Part shown: positions 1 to 8,801 of the stretch, piece by piece | Layout: each line of letters opens with the position of its first letter | How positions within the stretch are numbered: the stretch's first letter is position 1 | Origin: Amblyomma americanum | Lineage: Eukaryota; Arthropoda; Arachnida; Ixodida; Ixodidae | Assembly (NCBI RefSeq): GCF_052857255.1 | Contig: NC_135504.1 | Coordinates: forward strand, 147,090,121-147,154,120 | Reading direction: 5' to 3' | DNA: 64,000 bases | Notes under the pieces: model-generated | Seen by the model: the letters and a program-made list of their open reading frames with translations, nothing else | What the model was told of the DNA's origin: nothing | Database searches by the model: none | Position numbers and translations under genes: made by a program

Positions 1-129
1 CACATGGACACTTGTAAAACCGATGTGTTCAGATATAGCTCGTTTTGGTCTAAAACAGCTTGTTTCGTTGTATTAATCAAGAATACATGCTTTTCGCGCA
101 GTTATAAGAGAAAAAGTTTTGACGCGTAT
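1..129 (+). repeat. Reference monomer (129 bp)
   Basis: This is the first complete unit and the phase used for all other monomer coordinates here, starting at CACATGGACAC. Constant parts are TTGTAAAACC at 13-22, an exchangeable region at 30-50 where most variant-defining substitutions fall, AAACAGCTTGTTT at 53-65, a TGTATT/AATACA inverted repeat at 69-87, TTTTCGCGCAG at 91-101, an A-run at 110-115 followed by GTTTT, and an MluI-type ACGCGT at 122-127. A typical unit is about 39% G+C (hand count) with eight CpG sites. The unit is shorter than a nucleosome core (about 147 bp). Confidence 0.95.
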
Positions 130-258
130 AACATGAACACTTGTAAAACCGATGTGTTCAGATCTAGCTCGTTTTGGTCTAAAACAGCTTGTTTCGTTGT
201 ATTAAGCACGAATACATGCTTTTCGCGCAGTTATAAGAGAAAAAGTTTTGACGCGTAT
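130..258 (+). repeat. Monomer type a (AGATCT-bearing)
   Basis: Exemplar of the commonest class. It has AGATCT (BglII-type palindrome) at 160-165, followed by AGCTCGTTTTGGTC. The subtype shown begins AACATGAACAC rather than CACATGGACAC. That change creates a perfect 7-bp inverted repeat, TGAACAC at 134-140 and GTGTTCA at 154-160. Type a units often come in runs of two or three within the higher-order repeats. Subtypes differ in the loop of the downstream inverted repeat (AAGCACG, AAGCAAG or AATCAAG) and in TTTTCGCG versus TTTACGCG. Confidence 0.9.
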
Positions 259-516
259 CACATGGACACTTGTAAAACCGATGTGTTCAGATCTAGCTCG
301 TTTTGGTCTAAAACAGCTTGTTTCGTTGTATTAAGCAAGAATACATGCTTTTCGCGCAGTTATAAGAGAAAAAGTTTTGACGCGTTTCACAGGGACACTT
401 GTAAAACCGATGTGTTCAGATTTAGCTCGTTTCGGTCTAAAACAACTTGTTTCGTTGTATTAAGCACGAATACATGCTTTTAGCCCAGTTATAAGAGAAA
501 AAGTTTTGACGCGTAT

Positions 517-645
517 CAGAGGAACACTTGTAAAACCGATGTGTTGTGATTTAGCTCATCTCGGTCTAAAACAGCTTGTTTCGTTGTTTTAAGCACGAAT
601 ACATGCTTTTCGCGCAGTTATAAGAGAAAAAGTTTTGACGCGTAT
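517..645 (+). repeat. Monomer type c (GTGTTGTGATTT)
   Basis: Exemplar of the class beginning CAGAGGAACAC, in which GTGTTCAGA is replaced by GTGTTGTGA, followed by TTTAGCTCATCTCGG. In the phase that is open in other units this places a TGA stop, so each type c unit ends the apparent reading frame. The class is present throughout the array and is copied along with its neighbours in every higher-order repeat, which is a main argument against coding function. Confidence 0.9.
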
Positions 646-1419
646 CACATGGACACTTGTAAAACCGATGTGTTCAGATATAGCTCGTTTTGGTCTAAAA
701 CAGCTTGTTTCGTTGTATTAATCAAGAATACATGCTTTTCGCGCAGTTATAAGTGAAAAAGTTTTGACGCGTTTCACAGGGACACTTGTAAAACCGATGT
801 GTTCAGATTTGGCTCGCTTCGGTCTAAAACAGCTTGTTTCGTTGTATTAAGCACGAATACATGCTTTTCGCGCAGTTATAAGAGAAAAAGTTTTGACGCG
901 TATCACATGGACACTTGTAAAACAGATGTGTTCAGATCTAGCTCGTTTTGGTCTAAAACAGCTTGCTTCGTTGTATTAAGCACGAATACATGCTTTTCGC
1001 GCAGTTATAAGAGAAAAAGTTTTGACGCGTATAACATGAACACTTGTAAAACCGATGTGTTCAGATCTAGCTCGTTTTGGTCTAAAACAGCTTGTTTCGT
1101 TGTATTAAGCACGAATACATGCTTTTCGCGCAGTTATAAGAGAAAAAGTTTTGACGCGTATCAGAGGAACACTTGTAAAACCGATGTGTTGTGTGTTAGC
1201 TCATCTCGGTCTAAAACAGCTTGCTTCGTTGTATTAAGCAAGAATACATGCTTTTCGCGCAGTTATAAGAGAAAAAGTTTTGACGCGTATAACATGGACA
1301 CTTGTAAAACCGATGTGTTCAGATCTAGCTCGTTTTGGTCTAAAACAGCTTGTTTCGTTGTATTAATCAAGAATACATGCTTTACGCGCAGTTATAAGAG
1401 AAAAAGTTTTGACGCGTTT

Positions 1420-1547
1420 CACAGGGACACTTGTAAAACCGATGTGTTCAGATTTAGCTCGCTTCGGTCTAAAACAACTTGTTTCGTTGTATTAAGCACG
1501 AATACATGCTTTTCGCGCAGTTATAAGAGAAAAGTTTTGACGCTTAT
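1420..1547 (+). repeat. Monomer type b, 128-bp form
   Basis: Exemplar of the class beginning CACAGGGACAC with TTTAGCTCGCTTCGG and AAACAACTTGTTT, the latter a 13-bp palindrome about a central C. This copy has four instead of five A residues in the run before GTTTTGACG, so it is 128 bp. The shortened run is almost always found directly upstream of a type d monomer. In some copies between 45 and 59 kb the run is reduced to two A residues (unit about 126 bp). Confidence 0.88.
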
Positions 1548-1676
1548 CACGTGGATACTTGTAAAACCGATGTGTTTAGATATAGCTCATTTTGGTATAA
1601 AACCGCTTGTTTCGTTGTTTTAAGCAAGAATACGTGCTTTTCGCGTAGTTATAGAAGAAAAAGTTTTGACGCGTAT
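1548..1676 (+). repeat. Monomer type d (TATAAAA-bearing, most diverged)
   Basis: Exemplar of the most distinctive class. It begins CACGTGGATAC and carries TTTAGATATAGCTCATTTTG, TATAAAACC at 1596-1604, TTGTTTTAAGCAAG, ATACGTGC and CGTAGTTATAGAAG. The differences are spread over the whole unit and travel together as one haplotype. The TCTAAAA of ordinary units becomes TATAAAA, a canonical TATA-box match, although no transcription can be inferred from that alone. Type d is followed by a 123-bp type e unit. Starts I located: 1548, 2187, 3727, 6164, 7703, 9371, 11808, 13347, 14115, 15397, 22444, 23983, 24751, 26033, 32824, 41655, 43194, 45373, 46912, 49091, 51270, 53323, 54218, 55499, 57425, 58320, 60373, 61399 and 61780. 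Confidence 0.88.
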
Positions 1677-1799
1677 TGGACTTGTAAAACCGATGTGTTC
1701 AGATTTAGCTCATCTCGGTCTAAAACAGCTTGTTTCGTTGTATTAAGCAAGAATACATGCTTTTCGCGCAGTTATAAGAGAAAAAGTTTTGACGCGTAT
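1677..1799 (+). repeat. Monomer type e (123-bp, 6-bp deletion)
   Basis: This unit begins GCGTAT|TGGACTTG where ordinary units have GCGTAT|CACATGGACACTTG, a loss of six bases at the unit start. The rest resembles type b or c (TTTAGCTCATCTCGG). It follows type d at nearly every occurrence, so d and e behave as a fixed dimer of about 252 bp that has been copied as a block. The 6-bp loss is the largest contributor to the 9-bp shortfall that makes the 12-monomer repeat 1,539 rather than 1,548 bp. Confidence 0.88.
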
Positions 1800-4700
1800 A
1801 ACATGGACACTTGTAAAACCGATGTGTTCAGATCTAGCTCGTTTTGGTCTAAAACAGCTTGTTTCGTTGTAATAAGCACGAATACATGCTTTTCGCGCAG
1901 TTATAAGAGAAAAAGTTTTGACGCGTATCACATGGACACTTGTAAAACCGATGTATTCAGATCTAGCTCGTTTTGGTCTAAAACAGCTTGTTTCGTTGTA
2001 TTAATCAAGAATACATGCTTTTCGCGCAGTTATAAGAGAAAAAGTTTTGACGCGTTTCACAGGGACACTTGTAAAACCGATGTGTTCAGATTTAGCTCGC
2101 TTCGGTCTAAAACAACTTGTTTTGTTGTATTAAGCACGAATACATGCTTTTAGCCCAGTTATAAGAGAAAAAGTTTTGAGGCTTATCACATGGATACTTG
2201 TAAAACCGATGTGTTTAGATATAGCTCATTTTGGTATAAAACCGCTTGTTTCGTTGTTTTAAGCAAGAAAACGTGCTTTTCGCGTAGTTATAGAAGAAAA
2301 AGTTTTGACGCGTATTGGACTTGTAAAACCGATGTGTTCAGATTTAGCTCATCTTGGTCTAAAACAGCTTGTTTCGTTGTATAAAGCACGAATACATGCT
2401 TTTCGCGCAGTTATAAGAGGAAAAGTTTTGACGCGTATCACATGGACACTTGTAAAACCGATGTGTTCAGATCTAGCTCGTTTTGGTCTAAAACCGCTTG
2501 TTTCGTTGTATAAGCAAGAATACATGCTTTTCGCCCAGTTATAAGAGAAAAAGTTTTGACGCGTTTCACAGGGACACTTTTAAAACCGATGTGTTCAGAT
2601 TTAGCTCATCTCGGTCTAAAACAGCTTGTTTCGTTGTATTAAGCACGAATACATGCTTTTCGCGCAGTTATAAGAGGAAAAGTTTTGACGCGTATCACAT
2701 GGACACTTGTAAAACCGATGTGTTCAGATCTAGCTCGTTTTGGTCTAAAACAGCTTGTTTCGTTGTATTAAGCAAGAATACATGCTTTTCGCGCAGTTAT
2801 AAGAGAAAAAGTTTTGACGCGTTTCACAGGGACACTTGTAAAACCGATGTGTTCAGATTTAGCTCGTTTCGGTCTAAAACAACTTGTTTCGTTGTATTAA
2901 GCACGAATACATGCTTTTAGCCCAGTTATAAGAGAAAAAGTTTTGACGCGTATCAGAGGAACACTTGTAAAACCGATGTGTTGTGATTTAGCTCATCTCG
3001 GTTTAAAACAGCTTGTTTCGTTGTATTAAGCACGAATACATGCTTTTCGCGCAGTTATAAGAGAAAAAGTTTTGACGCGTATCACATGGACACTTGTAAC
3101 ACCGATGTGTTCAGATCTAGCTCGTTTTGGTCTAAAACAGCTTGTTTCGTTGTATTAATCAAGAATACATGCTTTTCGCGCAGTTATAAGAGAAAAAGTT
3201 TTGACGCGTTTCACAGGGACACTTGTAAAACCGATGTGTTCAGATTTAGCTCGCTTCGGTCTAAAACAGCTTGTTTCGTTGTATTAAGCACGAATACATG
3301 CTTTTCGCGCAGTTATAAGAGAAAAAGTTTTGACGCGTATCACATGGACACTTGTAAAACCGATGTGTTCAGATCTAGCTCGTTTTGGTCTAAAACAGCT
3401 TGCTTCGTTGTATTAAGCACGAATACATGCTTTTCGCGCAGTTATAAGAGAAAAAGTTTTGACGCGTATAACATGAACACTTGTAAAACAGATGTGTTCA
3501 GATCTAGCTCGTTTTGGTCTAAAATAGCTTGTTTCGTTGTATTAATCAAGAATACATGCTTTACGCGCAGTTATAAGAGAAAAACTTTTGACGCGTTTCA
3601 CAGGGACACTTGTAAAACCGATGTGTTCAGATTTAGCTCGCTTCGGTCTAAAACAACTTGTTTCGTTGTATTAAGCACGAATACATGCTTTTCGCGCAGT
3701 TATAAGAGAAAAGTTTTGACGCTTATCACGTGGATACTTGTAAAACCGATGTGTTTAGATATAGCTCATTTTGGTATAAAACCGCTTGTTTCGTTGTTTT
3801 AAGCAAGAATACGTGCTTTTCGCGTAGTTATAGAAGAAAAAGTTTTGACGCGTATTGGACTTGTAAAACCGATGTGTTCAGATTTAGCTCATCTCGGTCT
3901 AAAACAGCTTGTTTCGTTGTATTAAGCAAGAATACATGCTTTTCGCGCAGTTATAAGAGAAAAAGTTTTGACGCGTATCAGAGGAAGACTTGTAAAACCG
4001 ATGTGTTGTGATTTAGCTCGTTTCGGTCTAAAACAGCTTGTTTCGTTGTATTAAGCACGAATACATGCTTTTCGCGCAGTTATAAGAGAAAAAGTTTTGA
4101 CGCGTATCACATGGACACTTGTAAAACCGATGTGTTCAGATCTAGTTCGTTTTGGTCTAAAACAGCATGTTTCGTTGTATTAAGCAAGAATACATGCTTT
4201 TCGCGCAGTTATAAGAGAAAAAGTTTTGACGCGTTTCACAGGGACACTTGTAAAACCGATGTGTTCAGATTTAGCTCATCTCGGTCTAAAACAGCTAGTT
4301 TCGTTGTATTAAGCACGAATACATGCTTTTCGAGCAGTTATAAGAGAAAAAGTTTTGACGCGTATCACGTGGATACTTGTAAAACCGATGTGTTTAGATA
4401 TAGCTCGTTTTGGTATAAAACAGCTTGTTTCGTTGTTTTAAGCACGAATACATGCTTTTCGCGCAGGTATAAGAGAAAAAAGTTTTGACGCGTATCACAT
4501 GGACACATTTAAAACCGATGTGTTCAGATTTAGCTCGTTTCGGTCTAAAACAACTTGTTTCGTTGTATTAAGCAAGAATACGTGCTTTTCTCGTAGTTAT
4601 AGAAGAAAAAGTTTTGACGCGTATTGGACTTGTAAAACCGATGTGTTCAGATTTAGCTCATCTCGGTCTCAAACAGCTTGATTCGTTGTATTAAGCACGA

Positions 4701-5226
4701 ATACATGCTTTTCGCGCAGTTATAAGAGAAAAAGTTTTGACGCGTATCAGAGGAAGACTTGTAAAACCGATGTGTTGTGATTTAGCTCGGTTCGGTCTAA
4801 AACAGCTTGTTTCGTTGTATTAAGCACGAATACATGCTTTTCGCGCAGTTATAAGAGAAAAAGTTTTGACGCGTATAACATGGACACTTGTAAAACCGAT
4901 GTGTTCAGATCTAGCTCGTTTTAGTATAAAACAGATTGTTTCGTTGTATTAAGCAAGAATACATGCTTTTCGCGCAGTTATAAGAGAAAAAGTTTTGACG
5001 CGTATCACATGGACACTTGTAAAACCGATGTGTTCAGATTTAGCTCGTTTCGGTCTAAAACAACTTGTTTCGTTGTATTAAGCACGAATACATGCTTTTA
5101 GCGCAGTTAGAAGGGAAAAAGTTTTGACGCGTATCACATGGACACTTGTAAAACCGATGTGTTCAGATCTAGCTCGTTTTGGTCTAAAACAGCTTGTGTT
5201 GTTGTATTAAGCACGAATACATGCTG

Positions 5227-6765
5227 TTCGCGCAGTTATAAGAGAAAAAGTTTTGACGCGTATCAGAGGAACACTTGTAAAACCGATGTGTTGTGATTTA
5301 GATTGTTTCGGTCTAAAACAGCTTGTTTCTTTGTATTAAGCACGAATACATGCTTTTCGCGCAGTTATAAGAGAAAAAGTTTTGACGTGTGCCACAGGGA
5401 CACTTGTAAAACCGGTGTTTAGATTTTCCTCGTTTCGGACTAAAACAGCTTGCTTCGTTGTATTAAGCACGAATACATGCTTTTCGCGCAGTTATAAGAG
5501 AAAAAGTTTTGACTCGTATAACATGGACACTTGTAAAACCGATGTGTTCAGATCTAGCTCGTTTTGGTCTAAAACAGCTTGCTTCGTTGTATTAAGCACG
5601 AATACATGCTTTTCGCGCAGTTATAAGAGAAAAAGTTTTGACGCGTATAACATGAACACTTGTAAAACCGATGTGTTCAGATCTAGCTCGTTTTGGTCTA
5701 AAACAGCTTGTTTCGTTGTATTAAGCACGAATACATGCTTTTCGCGCAGTTATAAGAGAAAAAGTTTTGACGCGTATCAGAGGAACACTTGTAAAACCGA
5801 TGTGTTGTGATTTAGCTCATCTCGGTCTAAAACAGCTTGCTTCGTTGTATTAAGCAAGAATACATGCTTTTCGCGCAGTTATAAGAGAAAAAGTTTTGAC
5901 GCGTATAACATGGACACTTGTAAAACCGATGTGTTCAGATCTAGCTCGTTTTGGTCTAAAACAGCTTGTTTCGTTGTATTAATCAAGAATACATGCTTTA
6001 CGCGCAGTTATAAGAGAAAAAGTTTTGACGCGTTTCACAGGGACACTTGTAAAACCGATGTGTTCAGATTTAGCTCGCTTCGGTCTAAAACAACCTGTTT
6101 CGTTGTATTAAGCACGAATACATGCTTTTCGCGCAGTTATAAGAGAAAAGTTTTGACGCTTATCACGTGGATACTTGTAAAACCGATGTGTTTAGATATA
6201 GCTCATTTTGGTATAAAACCGCTTGTTTCGTTGTTTTAAGCAAGAATACGTGCTTTTCGCGTAGTTATAGAAGAAAAAGTTTTGACGCGCATTGGACTTG
6301 TAAAACCGATGTGTTCAGATTTAGCTCATCTCGGTCTAAAACAGCTTGTTTCGTTGTATTAAGCAAGAATACATGCTTTTCGCGCAGTTATAAGAGAAAA
6401 AGTTTTGACGCGTGTAACATGGACACTTGTAAAACCGATGTGTTCAGATCTAGCTCGTTTTGGTCTAAAACAGCTTGTTTCGTTGTAATAAGCACGAATA
6501 CATGCTTTTCGCGCAGTTATAAGAGAAAAAGTTTTGACGCGTATCATAGGAACACTTGTAAAACCGATGTGTTCAGATCTAGCTCGTTTTGGTCTAAAAC
6601 AGCTTGTGTTGTTGTATTAAGCACGAATACATGCTGTTCGCGCAGTTATAAGAGAAAAAGTTTTGACGCGTATCACAGGGACACTTGTAAAACCGATGTG
6701 TTCAGATTTAGCTCATCTCGGTCTAAAACAGCTAGTTTCGTTATATTAAGCACGAATACATGCTT
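5227..6765 (+). repeat. 12-monomer HOR (1,539 bp), unit 1
   Basis: First full unit of a 12-monomer repeat. Reading from the type f monomer at 5,393 the order is f, a, a, c, a, b, d, e, a, a, a CTAGTTT unit, then a c variant with GATTGTTTCGG. The length is 12 x 129 minus 9, accounted for by the -1 (A-run before d), -6 (type e) and -2 (type f) indels. Identity with the next unit starts just after the G/T difference at 5,226/6,765. Confidence 0.87.
5393..5519 (+). repeat. Monomer type f (127-bp, ACCGGTGTTTAG)
   Basis: This unit has ACCGGTGTTTAG or ACCGGTGTTCAG in place of ACCGATGTGTTCAG, a net loss of two bases that also creates an ACCGGT palindrome. It has TTTCGGAC instead of TTTCGGTC and is usually preceded by GTGCCAC or GTGTCAC. 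In the 12-monomer repeat at 5.2-8.8 kb it occurs once per repeat. In the 43-59 kb region it occurs as an f-f pair followed by a unit with a 6-A run and CACATTTAAAACC. Confidence 0.87.
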
Positions 6766-8304
6766 TTCGCGCAGTTATAAGAGAAAAAGTTTTGACGCGT
6801 ATCAGAGGAACACTTGTAAAACCGATGTGTTGTGATTTAGATTGTTTCGGTCTAAAACAGCTTGTTTCTTTGTATTAAGCACGAATACATGCTTTTCGCG
6901 CAGTTATAAGAGAAAAAGTTTTGACGTGTGCCACAGGGACACTTGTAAAACCGGTGTTTAGATTTTCCTCGTTTCGGACTAAAACAGCTTGCTTCGTTGT
7001 ATTAAGCACGAATACATGCTTTTCGCGCAGTTATAAGAGAAAAAGTTTTGACTCGTATAACATGGACACTTGTAAAACCGATGTGTTCAGATCTAGCTCG
7101 TTTTGGTCTAAAACAGCTTGCTTCGTTGTATTAAGCACGAATACATGCTTTTCGCGCAGTTATAAGAGAAAAAGTTTTGACGCGTATAACATGAACACTT
7201 GTAAAACCGATGTGTTCAGATCTAGCTCGTTTTGGTCTAAAACAGCTTGTTTCGTTGTATTAAGCACGAATACATGCTTTTCGCGCAGTTATAAGAGAAA
7301 AAGTTTTGACGCGTATCAGAGGAACACTTGTAAAACCGATGTGTTGTGATTTAGCTCATCTCGGTCTAAAACAGCTTGCTTCGTTGTATTAAGCAAGAAT
7401 ACATGCTTTTCGCGCAGTTATAAGAGAAAAAGTTTTGACGCGTATAACATGGACACTTGTAAAACCGATGTGTTCAGATCTAGCTCGTTTTGGTCTAAAA
7501 CAGCTTGTTTCGTTGTATTAATCAAGAATACATGCTTTACGCGCAGTTATAAGAGAAAAAGTTTTGACGCGTTTCACAGGGACACTTGTAAAACCGATGT
7601 GTTCAGATTTAGCTCGCTTCGGTCTAAAACAACCTGTTTCGTTGTATTAAGCACGAATACATGCTTTTCGCGCAGTTATAAGAGAAAAGTTTTGACGCTT
7701 ATCACGTGGATACTTGTAAAACCGATGTGTTTAGATATAGCTCATTTTGGTATAAAACCGCTTGTTTCGTTGTTTTAAGCAAGAATACGTGCTTTTCGCG
7801 TAGTTATAGAAGAAAAAGTTTTGACGCGCATTGGACTTGTAAAACCGATGTGTTCAGATTTAGCTCATCTCGGTCTGAAACAGCTTGTTTCGTTGTATTA
7901 AGCAAGAATACATGCTTTTCGCGCAGTTATAAGAGAAAAAGTTTTGACGCGTGTAACATGGACACTTGTAAAACCGATGTGTTCAGATCTAGCTCGTTTT
8001 GGTCTAAAACAGCTTGTTTCGTTGTAATAAGCACGAATACATGCTTTTCGCGCAGTTATAAGAGAAAAAGTTTTGACGCGTATCATAGGAACACTTGTAA
8101 AACCGATGTGTTCAGATCTAGCTCGTTTTGGTCTAAAACAGCTTGTGTTGTTGTATTAAGCACGAATACATGCTGTTCGCGCAGTTATAAGAGAAAAAGT
8201 TTTGACGCGTATCACAGGGACACTTGTAAAACCGATGTGTTCAGATTTAGCTCATCTCGGTCTAAAACAGCTAGTTTCGTTATATTAAGCACGAATACAT
8301 GCTT
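6766..8304 (+). repeat. 12-monomer HOR (1,539 bp), unit 2
   Basis: Copy of the preceding unit at an offset of exactly 1,539. I noticed one substitution between them: CTGAAACAGC near 7,876 against CTAAAACAGC near 6,337. Such high identity between adjacent units indicates recent expansion or conversion. Confidence 0.87.
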
Positions 8305-8801
8305 TTCGCGCAGTTATAAGAGAAAAAGTTTTGACGCGTATCAGAGGAACACTTGTAAAACCGATGTGTTGTGATTTAGATTGTTTCGGTCTAAAACAGC
8401 TTGTTTCTTTGTATTAAGCACGAATACATGCTTTTCGCGCAGTTATAAGAGAAAAAGTTTTGACGTGTGCCACAGGGACACTTGTAAAACCGGTGTTTAG
8501 ATTTTCCTCGTTTCGGACTAAAACAGCTTGCTTCGTTGTATTAAGCACGAATACATGCTTTTCGCGCAGTTATAAGAGAAAAAGTTTTGACTCGTATAAC
8601 ATGGACACTTGTAAAACCGATGTGTTCAGATCTAGCTCGTTTTGGTCTAAAACAGCTTGCTTCGTTGTATTAAGCACGAATACATGCTTTTCGCGCAGTT
8701 ATAAGAGAAAAAGTTTTGACGCGTATAACATGAACACTTGTAAAACCGATGTGTTCAGATCTAGCTCGTTTTGGTCTAAAACAGCTTGTTTCGTTGTATT
8801 A
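8305..8801 (+). repeat. 12-monomer HOR, unit 3 (partial)
   Basis: The third unit follows the first two for about 500 bp, through the f, a, a monomers. It then changes register near 8,802 into the block related to 3,158 (offset 5,644). This is a sharp higher-order repeat boundary inside otherwise similar monomers. Confidence 0.82.

Larger units (their letters stand above)
1..3099 (+). repeat. Irregular monomer mosaic, left part
   Basis: About 24 monomers of types a, b, c and d-e without a clear internal higher-order period. Two d-e dimers are present (from 1,548 and from 2,187); the second has the private-looking AAGAAAACGTGC. The 1.55-2.9 kb stretch reappears at about 13.35-14.7 kb and 24.0-25.4 kb with single-monomer gains or losses (offset 11,799 or 11,928 for the first), and resembles 61.4-62.5 kb. 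There is no gene or unique sequence. Confidence 0.85.
3100..8743 (+). repeat. 5,644-bp tandem duplication, copy 1
   Basis: Markers at 3,730, 4,111, 4,499, 5,382 and 6,921 recur exactly 5,644 bp downstream at 9,374, 9,755, 10,143, 11,026 and 12,565. Within this copy a monomer is missing near 5,226 relative to copy 2, so the local offset falls to 5,515 between about 4.8 and 5.2 kb and then returns to 5,644. The copy contains two full 1,539-bp 12-monomer units in its second half. Confidence 0.85.

Noticed and set aside
15..56. Ancient internal sub-repeat: TAAAAC at 15-20 and 51-56 with similar TGT-rich downstream bases
   Set aside because: The similarity is short, low-complexity and not continued at a third position, so it is not convincing evidence that the monomer arose from a 36-bp unit.
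64..80. CENP-B box
   Set aside because: TTTCGTTGTATT matches the 5' half pattern (TTCG, four bases, A), and TTTCGGTCTAAA does so in other units, but the required CGGG part is absent (AAGC or ACAG instead). It is only half a motif.
122..127. ACGCGT as a cell-cycle (MCB-type) or other regulatory site
   Set aside because: It is present in nearly every monomer as part of the constant sequence. With no gene nearby there is no regulatory context, so I note it only as a restriction-type palindrome.
1743..1931. Minus-strand 62-codon frame, repeated at 6,359, 7,898, 12,003, 13,542, 22,639 and 24,178
   Set aside because: Antisense reading of ordinary monomers. It opens because of GTAATAAGC and related substitutions and recurs only because the higher-order repeat recurs.
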